A stretch of DNA of 13,302 bases. Origin: Clostridiales bacterium UBA6981. GTDB taxonomy: Bacteria > Bacillota > Clostridia > Oscillospirales > Oscillospiraceae. This document shows positions 1-5,913 of this stretch, piece after piece. A program made the position numbers and the translations under genes. The notes under the pieces were generated by a model. The model did not search any database. It was given only the letters and a program-made list of their open reading frames with translations, and was not told where the DNA came from. The first letter of the stretch is position 1, and the number at the start of each line of letters is the position of its first letter. The stretch covers positions 1-13,302 of the forward strand of contig DJYJ01000066.1 in assembly GCA_002450075.1 (NCBI GenBank). The letters run 5' to 3'.

Positions 1-32
1 TATTCAGCCCCTCCTACTCGATTCACGTTTCC
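1..32 (-). other. Ribosome binding site of a probable next gene beyond the left edge
   Basis: After the permease stop the minus strand carries AGGAGGGG (17-10) and then CTGAATA, the last A being window base 1. If TG follows outside the window, an ATG would sit at ideal distance (6 nt). A fourth gene of the ABC operon is therefore likely; nothing of its protein is visible. Confidence 0.45.
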
Positions 33-884
33 TTATTCGAGATTCAGCTTGTTCTTGAGGATCCAGCGCGTGAGGAAGAACAGCACCGCGCAGAGCAGCA
101 GCTCCGCCACGATCGCGCTGCCCGTCACGCCCGCGGCGAGACCGACGCCCTCAAAGACCCACTGGCCGTTGGCAAACTCGACGCCGAAGTTCGGATTGAC
201 AAGCCCGCTGAAGAGATCCCACGCGACGGCGCGCTCCACAGAGAGACCGAGCAGGAAGTTCAGCACGATGTTGATACCGATGTAGGACACGATCGCCCAC
301 AGCACGCGGTGCTTCTTCGCCAGATGGCCGAGCGCGATCGCGGCATAGATCTTCAGCGTCTCGGCCGCAATGCCGACCAGAGAGAGCACGACGCACTCCA
401 CGATCAGCCAGGGCAGGGAAGCGGGAAGCGCGACCTGGGCCAGCCCCTCGCGGAGCGTCTGCCAGCTGTTTGCCAGCTCTTCCGGCGCCGAGATCGCGAG
501 CAGCAGCATGCCGCTGGCTACGGCAACGAGGAAGGAGAGCAGCTCCAGAATCAGTGCGGAGAGCGTCTTTGCGCCGATATGCGCCGAAACCGAGGCCGGC
601 AGCGTGAACATCAGATAGCCCTCGTCGCCGAGCAGACCCTTGTAAAAGCGCTCACAGATAAAGATCAGCGTCAGCACGCCCGTCGCGACATACAGCCCGA
701 AGAGCAGCATCGGCGGCAGTACCGAAAGGAAAAAGGTTGCCCAGCCGCTGCGCGCGGTGGCCTGCTCAAAGGCGCCGCGGATGGAAAAGCCGTTGATCAC
801 GGACAGCGCCGCGATCGCGATCCACAGCCCGCCGAAGCGCCGCAGCATCGAGCGCAGATCGTATTTCATCAGTTTACCGAGCAT
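33..884 (-). CDS. ABC-2 type transporter permease
   Basis: Probable membrane-spanning subunit of an ABC transporter working with the ATPase encoded just upstream. The 283-residue product has about six hydrophobic segments (roughly residues 17-35, 50-77, 104-131, 157-187, 193-215 and 246-274), and its N-terminus (MLGKLMKYDLRSMLRR) is typical of ABC-2 permeases of Firmicutes. The ORF is open further upstream to 944, but I chose the ATG at 884: it has a GGAGG ribosome binding site about 7 nt away and overlaps the end of the ATPase gene by 11 nt, as expected for translational coupling. The substrate cannot be read from the sequence. In YtrA-type operons such pairs usually act in export or cell-envelope stress, which is family knowledge and not seen here. 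Confidence is high for the class and low for the substrate. Confidence 0.85.
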   Translation of the reverse strand: MLGKLMKYDLRSMLRRFGGLWIAIAALSVINGFSIRGAFEQATARSGWATFFLSVLPPMLLFGLYVATGVLTLIFICERFYKGLLGDEGYLMFTLPASVSAHIGAKTLSALILELLSFLVAVASGMLLLAISAPEELANSWQTLREGLAQVALPASLPWLIVECVVLSLVGIAAETLKIYAAIALGHLAKKHRVLWAIVSYIGINIVLNFLLGLSVERAVAWDLFSGLVNPNFGVEFANGQWVFEGVGLAAGVTGSAIVAELLLCAVLFFLTRWILKNKLNLE

Positions 885-1608
885 AGTCGTCCCCTCCATT
901 CCAAGCCTGCGTGCGGAACATCTCGCGGAAGAGCTGGTCCACACTGCCGTTCGTACGTTCGCGGATGCTGTCCACGCTCTCGTGCAGCACCACGCTGCCC
1001 TGGCGCAGGAACACCGCCTCGTCGAGCACCTGCTCGACGTCGAGGATCAGATGCGTCGAAATCAGCACAGAGCCGTCCTCACTGTAATTCGTCAGGATCG
1101 TGCGCATGATGAACTCGCGCGCCGCCGGGTCGACGCCCGCGATCGGCTCATCGAGCAGATAGAGTCTGGCCTTGCGCGACATGACGAGCATCAGCTGCAT
1201 CTTCTCGCGCGTGCCCTTCGAGAGCGTCTTGATGCGCATCGAGCGCTCCAGCCCCAGTGCGCGGCACATCTCGTCGGCCTTGGCGCGGTCAAAGTCGGCG
1301 TAGAAGTCGGCGAACATGTCGATCATGTCGCCCACGTTCATCCACTCCGGGAAATAGCCGCGGTCGGGCAGATAGCTGATCAGCTTTTTCGACTCGACGC
1401 CCGGGAGATTCCCCGCGATGCGCGCCTCGCCGGAGGAGGGCTGCAGCAGGCCGTTGAGGATCTTGATCAGCGTCGTCTTGCCCGAGCCGTTCGGCCCCAG
1501 CAGACCGATGATCCGGCCGGAGGGCAGCGAAAGGTTTACGTCATTAAGCGCCTTGATCTCGCCGAAACTGCGGCTGAGATTGGTGCATTTTACCAGTTCC
1601 TGTGTCAT
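874..1608 (-). CDS. ABC transporter ATP-binding protein (YtrB-like)
   Basis: Nucleotide-binding subunit that powers the neighbouring permease. In the 244-residue protein I see Walker A (GPNGSGKTT, residues 38-46), the ABC signature (LSKGTREK, 129-136), Walker B with the catalytic Glu (LYLLDEP, 149-155), the D-loop (GVD, 158-160) and the H-loop His (STH, H186). The usual Q-loop glutamine seems absent: the segment after strand 3 reads SYLPDRGYF (78-86), as in other YtrB-like ATPases. The ATG overlaps the stop codon of the GntR gene in an ATGA, and a GGAGAGG ribosome binding site precedes it. It is a single ATPase domain of normal length. The direction of transport is inferred to be export from the family (ABC-2 permease plus GntR regulator); the substrate is unknown. 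Confidence 0.92.
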   Translation of the reverse strand: MTQELVKCTNLSRSFGEIKALNDVNLSLPSGRIIGLLGPNGSGKTTLIKILNGLLQPSSGEARIAGNLPGVESKKLISYLPDRGYFPEWMNVGDMIDMFADFYADFDRAKADEMCRALGLERSMRIKTLSKGTREKMQLMLVMSRKARLYLLDEPIAGVDPAAREFIMRTILTNYSEDGSVLISTHLILDVEQVLDEAVFLRQGSVVLHESVDSIRERTNGSVDQLFREMFRTQAWNGGDDYAR

Positions 1609-1973
1609 TCTTTCCTCTCCTTTTCCGCCGCGGCCATGTCCGCGGCCTCGCCGCGGGAATAGCCCAGCTCACTCATCTCGGAAAAATAGCGTTCCGTCGC
1701 CTCGGCCGCAAGCCGCTTGCGCAGCGTGTCGAGCACGGCGGTGTCCTCGGTCACGGTGCGTCCCGCCGTCCGGTTCGTCGTCACCAGCCCGTCTGTCTCC
1801 AACTGGGAGAGCGCGCGCTGCATCGTGTTCGGGTTTACGCCCGCCTCGGATGCAAGATCGCGCACCGTCGGGAACCGGGAGCCCGGCGGGTAGACGCCCG
1901 TCAGGATCCGGCGGGAAAGCTGCTCGGACAGCTGCAGCCAGATCGGCCGGGAGCTTTGCAGATCAAAAACCAT
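1605..1973 (-). CDS. GntR family transcriptional regulator, YtrA subfamily
   Basis: Small DNA-binding regulator, most likely the repressor of its own operon. The 122-residue protein has an N-terminal winged helix (about residues 10-75) with the helix-turn-helix around TVRDLASEAGVNPNTMQRAL and the wing near residues 63-75. Only about 45 residues follow, which matches the short C-terminus of YtrA-type GntR proteins and excludes FadR, HutC or MocR types. The ORF extends upstream to 1994, but the ATG at 1973 is the better start: AAAGGAGG lies 7 nt before it, inside that extension, and the protein then begins MVFDLQSSRPIWLQL, the normal start of this subfamily. First gene of the operon; its stop overlaps the ATPase start by 4 nt. 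The effector is unknown. Confidence 0.9.
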   Translation of the reverse strand: MVFDLQSSRPIWLQLSEQLSRRILTGVYPPGSRFPTVRDLASEAGVNPNTMQRALSQLETDGLVTTNRTAGRTVTEDTAVLDTLRKRLAAEATERYFSEMSELGYSRGEAADMAAAEKERKE

Positions 1974-1993
1974 ATCCGTCCTCCTTTGCATCA

Positions 1994-2015
1994 TTGTACT
2001 AAGTGATTAATACAA
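1994..2015. promoter_or_regulatory. Palindromic operator overlapping the GntR promoter -10
   Basis: On the minus strand the half-sites TTGTATTA (2015-2008) and TAGTACAA (2001-1994) form an inverted repeat with one mismatch per arm pair and a 6-nt spacer. It overlaps the -10 hexamer of the operon promoter, so a bound dimer would block transcription. Position, symmetry and the adjacent YtrA-type gene suggest autoregulation; that link is inferred. Confidence 0.6.
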
Positions 2016-2040
2016 TACTACACTCATACAGATCTGTCAA
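2012..2040 (-). promoter_or_regulatory. Promoter of the GntR-ABC operon
   Basis: Read on the minus strand there is a perfect -35 hexamer TTGACA (2040-2035), a 17-nt spacer and a -10 hexamer TATTGT (2017-2012). It lies about 40 nt upstream of the GntR start codon at 1973. This is a sigma-A type promoter by pattern; no transcription data support it. Confidence 0.75.
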
Positions 2041-2078
2041 GCCTTTTTCTTAAAAAAACTTTGTTTCGGGGAAAAGAA

Positions 2079-2107
2079 TTGAAAAAACAGGGGAGAGCCG
2101 CTATGAT
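2079..2107 (+). promoter_or_regulatory. Promoter of the first lipoprotein gene
   Basis: TTGAAA (2079-2084), a 17-nt spacer and TATGAT (2102-2107) make a good sigma-A type promoter, preceded by an A/T-rich stretch (2043-2070) that could act as an UP element. The coding start follows about 70 nt downstream. It is divergent from the GntR promoter, the two -35 boxes being about 40 nt apart. Confidence 0.65.
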
Positions 2108-2177
2108 AGGAGGGCGAAAACGAGCCGCGCCGCCCGAAAGCGGACGGGAGGTTCCCATATAAAAAAGGAGAAACGAT

Positions 2178-3062
2178 ATGAAACATTTTGCAAAGATCTT
2201 TTGTCTGCTGCTTGCGCTCACACTGCTCGCGGGCTGCGGCGCAAAAAAGACGGACAACGCCCCGAAGGGCGAAGAGACGGCGGCGGAAATGGCAAATCCG
2301 GTCAAGGAATCCTCCGGGATCGAGATCCTCACGCGCTTCGGCACGGTGATGGATACGCCTGAGGGCGCTCTGATCGACTGCTTCAACATCATCGACGGCG
2401 ACATGACGATCGCCGAGGAGCGCTTTTCGCTCAACGGCAGCAGCTATGTTGCCCGCTTCATGCCCGCGCAGGAGTACGAGGACATCTCCGGCATGCACTA
2501 TGAATGGCAGCACACCGAGACCGCGAATGACCTTTACAACACGACCGTTCGTTACAACGACGGCGCCGAGGGCGTGATCGACCTGTTCGACGAACATCTC
2601 GGTCTCATCTGCTCGCTTTCGACCGACAGCGGCGCTGACCCCGACACGCTCAGAAGCGTGGCCAAGGAGGTCTTTTCCACGGTCACGGACGGCTTCGGCA
2701 GCGGCCGGGTCGACGGGCTCAACGCCCTGCTCGACGATGTGCGCGAGCACTATTTCCCCGGCACGGCGGGCAGCTCGCTCTCCGGCGCGGCCTGCGCGGC
2801 GAAGCTGGCGGATTATTTTGCCGAGACGGGCATGGACCCCGACAGCGTTTTTGCCGCGGTCACGACCTATACCGCCGCGCTTGAAGAGGAAGAGCGTCAG
2901 ACCTTTGCACAGCAACTCGACGGCGTGGTCTCCTCTTTTACCGTGATCACGGGCGAGAACGGCGAGGGCATCCTGGCCGACTGCGGCTATGAGCCGGCGC
3001 GCTATCCCTGGACCGAGGATAACGTCTCCGATTGCTTTGTTGCCATGCTCGGCAGCGACTGA
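2178..3062 (+). CDS. Putative lipoprotein with duplicated C-terminal domain
   Basis: Exported lipoprotein of unknown function, 294 residues. Residues 1-19 form a lipoprotein signal peptide with the lipobox LLAGC and the lipidated cysteine at position 20, so it should be anchored on the outside of the membrane. Residues about 47-170 form a mixed alpha/beta domain (DISGMHYEW near 102-110, LGLICSLSTD near 141-150), loosely like DUF4367-type lipoprotein domains of Clostridia; that likeness is from memory and weak. Residues about 181-294 are clearly related to the C-terminus of the next lipoprotein (YFPGT, ADYF, the QL.GVV pattern, GYEP..YPW, CF.AMLG). Start: ATG with AAAAGGAG about 7 nt upstream. 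It is transcribed alone, with a promoter before it and a terminator after it. Confidence 0.8.
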   Translation: MKHFAKIFCLLLALTLLAGCGAKKTDNAPKGEETAAEMANPVKESSGIEILTRFGTVMDTPEGALIDCFNIIDGDMTIAEERFSLNGSSYVARFMPAQEYEDISGMHYEWQHTETANDLYNTTVRYNDGAEGVIDLFDEHLGLICSLSTDSGADPDTLRSVAKEVFSTVTDGFGSGRVDGLNALLDDVREHYFPGTAGSSLSGAACAAKLADYFAETGMDPDSVFAAVTTYTAALEEEERQTFAQQLDGVVSSFTVITGENGEGILADCGYEPARYPWTEDNVSDCFVAMLGSD

Positions 3063-3079
3063 CGGGGGGAGCAAATCCC

Positions 3080-3121
3080 GTGAAAAAGGGGCCGGAGAGC
3101 GTCTCTCCGGCCCCTTTTCAC
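3080..3121. terminator. Rho-independent terminator after the first lipoprotein gene
   Basis: A 12-bp GC-rich stem (GGGGCCGGAGAG / CTCTCCGGCCCC) with a 3-nt loop is flanked by an A run on the left and TTTT on the right. The pairing continues outward to GTGAAA / TTTCAC with one extra A. The symmetry could stop transcription in both directions. Confidence 0.85.
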
Positions 3122-3139
3122 AGCGTGAGAACAAATGAT

Positions 3140-3155
3140 TCAAAAATATTTTTGA
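3140..3155. repeat. 16-bp perfect A/T-rich palindrome upstream of the second lipoprotein gene
   Basis: TCAAAAATATTTTTGA is a perfect palindrome without spacer, 60 nt before the start codon of the second lipoprotein gene and just after the preceding terminator. It could be a regulator site. I see no good -10/-35 pair around it, so the role is open. Confidence 0.45.
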
Positions 3156-3215
3156 GAAATAGCGTCCTTTTTGCCGACTGCTTCGTATAAACCGACAGAA
3201 AAGGAGTTGAACGAC

Positions 3216-3947
3216 ATGAAAAAACTATCCATCATCCTTGCCCTTGCCATGGTGCTCGCGCTGCTTGCGGGCTGCGGATCTGTCAAATCTGACGACGCCG
3301 CTCCCGTGAGCGAGACGGCGGCTGCCCCCGCCGCGGCGGTCGAGCCTGCGGCAGCAGAGCCGGCCGGAACGGTCGAGCTTGTCAGCCCCGCAATGACCGA
3401 AGCTGCTCCGGTGAGCGAAGCGGCGGCCGGGATCACGGCCGATGCGCCGCAGACCGAGAGTGCCGCCGAGGAGCTCTCCTATACCGTCGAGACGCCCGCG
3501 GCCGAGCCGAGCTCGTCCTATTCCGAGGTGGACGGCGGGATCGACTGGGAGCATCTGATCGACATCGAGGAGATCGAGGCCGACCCGGATACGGATGATT
3601 TTGCACTTTACTTAATGAATATCCAGTCCTGCTATTTCCCCGGCACCGAGGGCTGTGAGCTCACCGCCGCGGCCAACGCGGGACGCATCGCGGATTACTT
3701 CGTCAGCAGCAGCCTCAATCCCGGCGACGTCCACAAGAGCGTGCAGAATTATTACAACAAGCTCTCGCCCGCCGATGCGGAATACTTCCTCACCCAGCTC
3801 GAGGGCGTGGTCGCGGCTTTTGACACCATCTCCGGCTCCGGCGGCAAGAGCGTTCTCAAGAGCGCGGGCTACGAGCCCAACCACTACCCCTGGAGCGAGA
3901 AGACGGTTCAGTACTGCTTCCTCGCCATGCTCGGCGCCGACCAGTAA
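3216..3947 (+). CDS. Putative lipoprotein, paralogue of the upstream one, with long Ala/Pro/Glu linker
   Basis: Exported lipoprotein of unknown function, 243 residues. The ORF is open from 3171, but the ATG at 3216 gives a proper signal peptide (MKKLSIILALAMVLALLAGC, lipid cysteine 20) and has AAAGGAG 9 nt upstream. Residues about 21-125 are low complexity, rich in Ala, Pro, Glu and Ser, and look like an unstructured spacer through the wall. Residues about 126-243 match the C-terminal domain of the preceding lipoprotein (CYFPGTEGCEL, ADYF, LTQLEGVV, GYEPNHYPW, CFLAMLGAD). The N-terminal domain of the neighbour is absent, so the shared part is a mobile module. I see no convincing promoter immediately upstream. 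It may be served by a weak promoter or by read-through of the preceding terminator. Confidence 0.8.
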   Translation: MKKLSIILALAMVLALLAGCGSVKSDDAAPVSETAAAPAAAVEPAAAEPAGTVELVSPAMTEAAPVSEAAAGITADAPQTESAAEELSYTVETPAAEPSSSYSEVDGGIDWEHLIDIEEIEADPDTDDFALYLMNIQSCYFPGTEGCELTAAANAGRIADYFVSSSLNPGDVHKSVQNYYNKLSPADAEYFLTQLEGVVAAFDTISGSGGKSVLKSAGYEPNHYPWSEKTVQYCFLAMLGADQ

Positions 3948-3959
3948 ATTCACAAAAGG

Positions 3960-3992
3960 ACACGGGCGTGAACGGCTTGTTCACGCCCGTGT
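3960..3992. terminator. Terminator-like hairpin, copy 1 (no T run)
   Basis: A perfect 13-bp stem (ACACGGGCGTGAA / TTCACGCCCGTGT) with the 7-nt loop CGGCTTG lies 12 nt after the stop of the second lipoprotein gene. A T run is missing (the stem is followed by GAGACAG), so it may stabilise RNA ends more than terminate. Confidence 0.6.
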
Positions 3993-4044
3993 GAGACAGT
4001 CAAAGAACCTCCGAAAAAGCGCAGAAAACAGAGCCGCGGGGGAG

Positions 4045-4146
4045 CTCGAGGGGTAGCGAAGCGGCGCCACGGAAGTGAATGACGTGCCGGTGGCACGTCA
4101 GAGCCGTGCCGTGACCGAGCCGCAGCGAGAAAAGACCCGCCTCGAG
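4045..4146. repeat. Structured intergenic element closed by CTCGAG inverted repeats
   Basis: CTCGAGG at the left (4045-4051) pairs with CCTCGAG at the right (4140-4146). Inside, CGGC..ACGG pairs with CCGTGCCG (4105-4112) with a small bulge, and at the tip a perfect 9-bp stem TGACGTGCC / GGCACGTCA (4080-4088 with 4092-4100) carries a 3-nt loop. Together they make one long, branched or interrupted stem. It could be a REP/MITE-like repeat or a structured RNA; copy number elsewhere cannot be seen here. Confidence 0.55.
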
Positions 4147-4161
4147 TACAATAACCAGCCG

Positions 4162-4195
4162 CCCGAAAAAGCCGGATACATCAGGCTTTTTCGGG
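4162..4195. terminator. Perfect 12-bp hairpin with A/T-rich stem base
   Basis: CCCGAAAAAGCC (4162-4173) and GGCTTTTTCGGG (4184-4195) pair perfectly around a 10-nt loop. The A run before and T run after the GC core resemble a two-way terminator, but the T run is inside the stem. It is part of the structured intergenic stretch. Confidence 0.45.
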
Positions 4196-4199
4196 TAAT

Positions 4200-4226
4200 C
4201 GCATTTTGACTGGCAGCCAAAATGCG
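4200..4226. repeat. 9-bp hairpin CGCATTTTG / CAAAATGCG
   Basis: Perfect 9-bp inverted repeat (4200-4208 with 4218-4226) around a 9-nt loop, directly after the preceding hairpin. No function can be assigned on its own. Confidence 0.45.
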
Positions 4227-4242
4227 CGGCGGGAGAAGCGCA

Positions 4243-4272
4243 GTCGAAAAAGTCTTATCAGACTTTTTTGAC
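4243..4272 (-). terminator. Hairpin terminator candidate for the flavoprotein operon
   Basis: GTCGAAAAAGTC (4243-4254) and GACTTTTTTGAC (4261-4272) form a 12-bp stem with one G-T pair and a 6-nt loop. It lies about 45 nt beyond the stop codon of the minus-strand flavoprotein operon and has a T tract on either strand. It is therefore the most likely terminator for that operon, although the T tract is part of the stem. Confidence 0.45.
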
Positions 4273-4278
4273 AAGCTG

Positions 4279-4316
4279 ACACGGGCGTGAACGGCTTGTT
4301 CACGCCCGTTTTTTTT
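4279..4316 (+). terminator. Rho-independent terminator, copy 2 of the hairpin, with T8
   Basis: ACGGGCGTGAA pairs with TTCACGCCCGT around the loop CGGCTTG, followed by eight T (4309-4316). It is a canonical intrinsic terminator for rightward transcription and ends one base before the stop codon of the convergent flavoprotein gene. Thirty-two nt (4278-4309) are identical to 3959-3990. Confidence 0.85.
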
Positions 4317-4317
4317 C

Positions 4318-5913
4318 TTATTCTGTCATCGTTTTCAATACCGCCTCGGCGCAGCGCAGCCCGTCGACCGCGGCGGAGGTGATGCCGCCGGCATAGCCCG
4401 CGCCCTCGCCGCAGGGATACAGTCCCCGCACGCCGGGAGAGACAAAGCTCTCGCCGCGCAGGATGCGGACGGGGGAGGACGAGCGCGTCTCCGGCGCGGT
4501 CAGCACCGCGTCCGGCTCATCAAAGCCGCGCAGCTTTTTCCCCAGCTCCGGGATCGCGCGTGCAAGAACATTCGTGATCTTCTCCGGCAGCACCTCGCGC
4601 AGCTCGCCCCAGACGACGCCGGGACGGTAGCTCGGCGCGACGCTCCCGGGACCGGTGCTTGGCCGCGCGGCGAGAAAATCGCCGACAAGCTGGGCCGGGG
4701 CACGGTAATCCCCGCCGCCGCAGGCGTAGGCCGCACGCTCGATCTGCCGCTGCCACTCCACGCCCGCGAGTACGTCAGAGGACGGAAAGTCCTCCGGGTG
4801 CAGTGTGACGAGCAGCGCCGCGTTCGCATTCTCCCCGTCGCGCCGCGAGTAGCTCATCCCGTTCGTCACGACGCCGCCGGCCTCCGAGGCCGCGGCAAAC
4901 ACCTGCCCGCCGGGGCACATGCAGAAGGTATAGGCGCTCTCGCCGTCCGGCAGATGGACGCTGAGCGAATAGTCCGCGGGCGGCAGCGTGCCGCGCCCGC
5001 GTCCGTACTGGGCGCGGTCGATCGTCTCCTGGCGGTGCTCGATGCGTACGCCCATGGAAAAGGGCTTTTGCGTCATCGGCACGCCGAGCGCGTGCAGCAT
5101 CTGAAAGCTGTCGCGCGCCGAATGGCCGATCGCGAGGATCAGCTCGCGGCAGGGGAGCGTGTAATCGCCGTCGGGTGCGTGCACCATTGCCGCCGTGAGC
5201 GTGCCGTTTTCGATCACAAGACCGTCCAGACGGTTTGAAAAGCGGATCGCGCCGCCGCGGGCGAGGATCTCCTCCCGGATCGACCTCACCACGCCGACGA
5301 GCACGTCCGTGCCGATGTGGGGCTTGGCGTCATACAGCACGCTCTCCGGTGCGCCGTGCTCGTAAAAGCCGCGCAGCACAAAGCCGATGCGCCCGTCGTG
5401 CGTGCCGGTGTTCAGCTTGCCGTCGGAAAAGGTCCCCGCGCCGCCCTCGCCGAACTGGACGTTGTTTTCCCCGTCCAGCGCGCCGCCGGCGCGAAAGCGC
5501 TCGACCGCCGCGAGGCGCGTGTCCACGTCGCAGCCGCGCTCGAGCACGACGGGCTTTGCCCCCGCGCGGGCAAGCAGCAGCGCGGCGAACATCCCCGCCG
5601 GGCCGAAGCCCACGACGACAGGACGCTCCCGCGGCGCCTGAACCTGCGGGATCGCATACTCTTTTTCCGTATAAGGCGCGAGATCCGCGCCTTTTTTTCG
5701 CGCCAGCAGGCGCGCTTCTTTCTTTTCCTCAAGCGAAACGGCGAGCGAGCAGACATAATGGATGTCATCCTTTCGCCGCGCGTCGAGCGAGCGGCGCACA
5801 AGCCTCGTCTGCAGCAGCTCCTCCTCCCGCACGCCCAGCCTTTTCGCCGCGCGCACGCCAAGAAGCGAGAGCGCCTCGCCCTCTTCGAGGCGCAGATTGC
5901 GTACGAGGATCAT
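4318..5913 (-). CDS. FAD-dependent dehydrogenase of the COG2509 type
   Basis: Predicted cytosolic flavoprotein oxidoreductase whose substrate is unknown. The 531-residue protein starts with a small domain of about 90 residues (basic; LDARRKDDIHYVCSL near 43-57), then the FAD/NAD(P) dinucleotide-binding motif VVVGFGPAGMFAALLLARAG (99-118) with the acidic strand end VLER (123-126). A glycine-rich NVQFGEGGAGTFSDGKL (151-167) follows, then CMCPGGQVFAAASE near 331-344, and near the end GLYPCGEGAGYAGGITSAAVDG (residues 497-518), split here as GLYPCGEGAG and YAGGITSAAVDG, which closes the FAD site. The ORF is open to 5955, but the ATG at 5913 is chosen: GGGAGG lies 8 nt upstream, it overlaps the stop of the preceding gene in an ATGA, and MILVRNLRL is the usual family start. 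Last gene of a three-gene operon with a second flavoprotein and an asparaginase. Confidence 0.85.
   Translation of the reverse strand: MILVRNLRLEEGEALSLLGVRAAKRLGVREEELLQTRLVRRSLDARRKDDIHYVCSLAVSLEEKKEARLLARKKGADLAPYTEKEYAIPQVQAPRERPVVVGFGPAGMFAALLLARAGAKPVVLERGCDVDTRLAAVERFRAGGALDGENNVQFGEGGAGTFSDGKLNTGTHDGRIGFVLRGFYEHGAPESVLYDAKPHIGTDVLVGVVRSIREEILARGGAIRFSNRLDGLVIENGTLTAAMVHAPDGDYTLPCRELILAIGHSARDSFQMLHALGVPMTQKPFSMGVRIEHRQETIDRAQYGRGRGTLPPADYSLSVHLPDGESAYTFCMCPGGQVFAAASEAGGVVTNGMSYSRRDGENANAALLVTLHPEDFPSSDVLAGVEWQRQIERAAYACGGGDYRAPAQLVGDFLAARPSTGPGSVAPSYRPGVVWGELREVLPEKITNVLARAIPELGKKLRGFDEPDAVLTAPETRSSSPVRILRGESFVSPGVRGLYPCGEGAGYAGGITSAAVDGLRCAEAVLKTMTE

Larger units (their letters stand above)
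3948..4317. other. Gene-free, hairpin-rich intergenic stretch between convergent genes
   Basis: This 370-nt stretch holds no credible coding sequence. From left to right it contains a 13-bp terminator-like hairpin (3960-3992), a longer folded element closed by CTCGAG repeats (4045-4146), three further hairpins (4162-4195, 4200-4226, 4243-4272) and a second copy of the first hairpin followed by a T run (4279-4316). The two outer hairpin copies share 32 identical nt in the same orientation. No promoter is evident inside. Confidence 0.8.

Noticed and set aside
309..1109. Long plus-strand open frame of 266 codons opposite the ABC genes
   Set aside because: Arg/Gln-rich composition without domain or ribosome binding site. 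It lies opposite the permease and ATPase genes, which have clear motifs, so it is a mirror frame of GC-rich coding DNA.
2037..3143. Minus-strand open frame of 368 codons opposite the first lipoprotein gene
   Set aside because: It runs through the terminator and promoter of the real gene and has no recognisable domain; the plus-strand gene has signal peptide, lipobox, ribosome binding site and terminator.
3948..4317. A tRNA, riboswitch or protein-coding remnant in the gap
   Set aside because: No cloverleaf or known riboswitch core is apparent, no downstream gene starts here for a riboswitch to control (the genes converge), and frames in the gap lack domains or starts.
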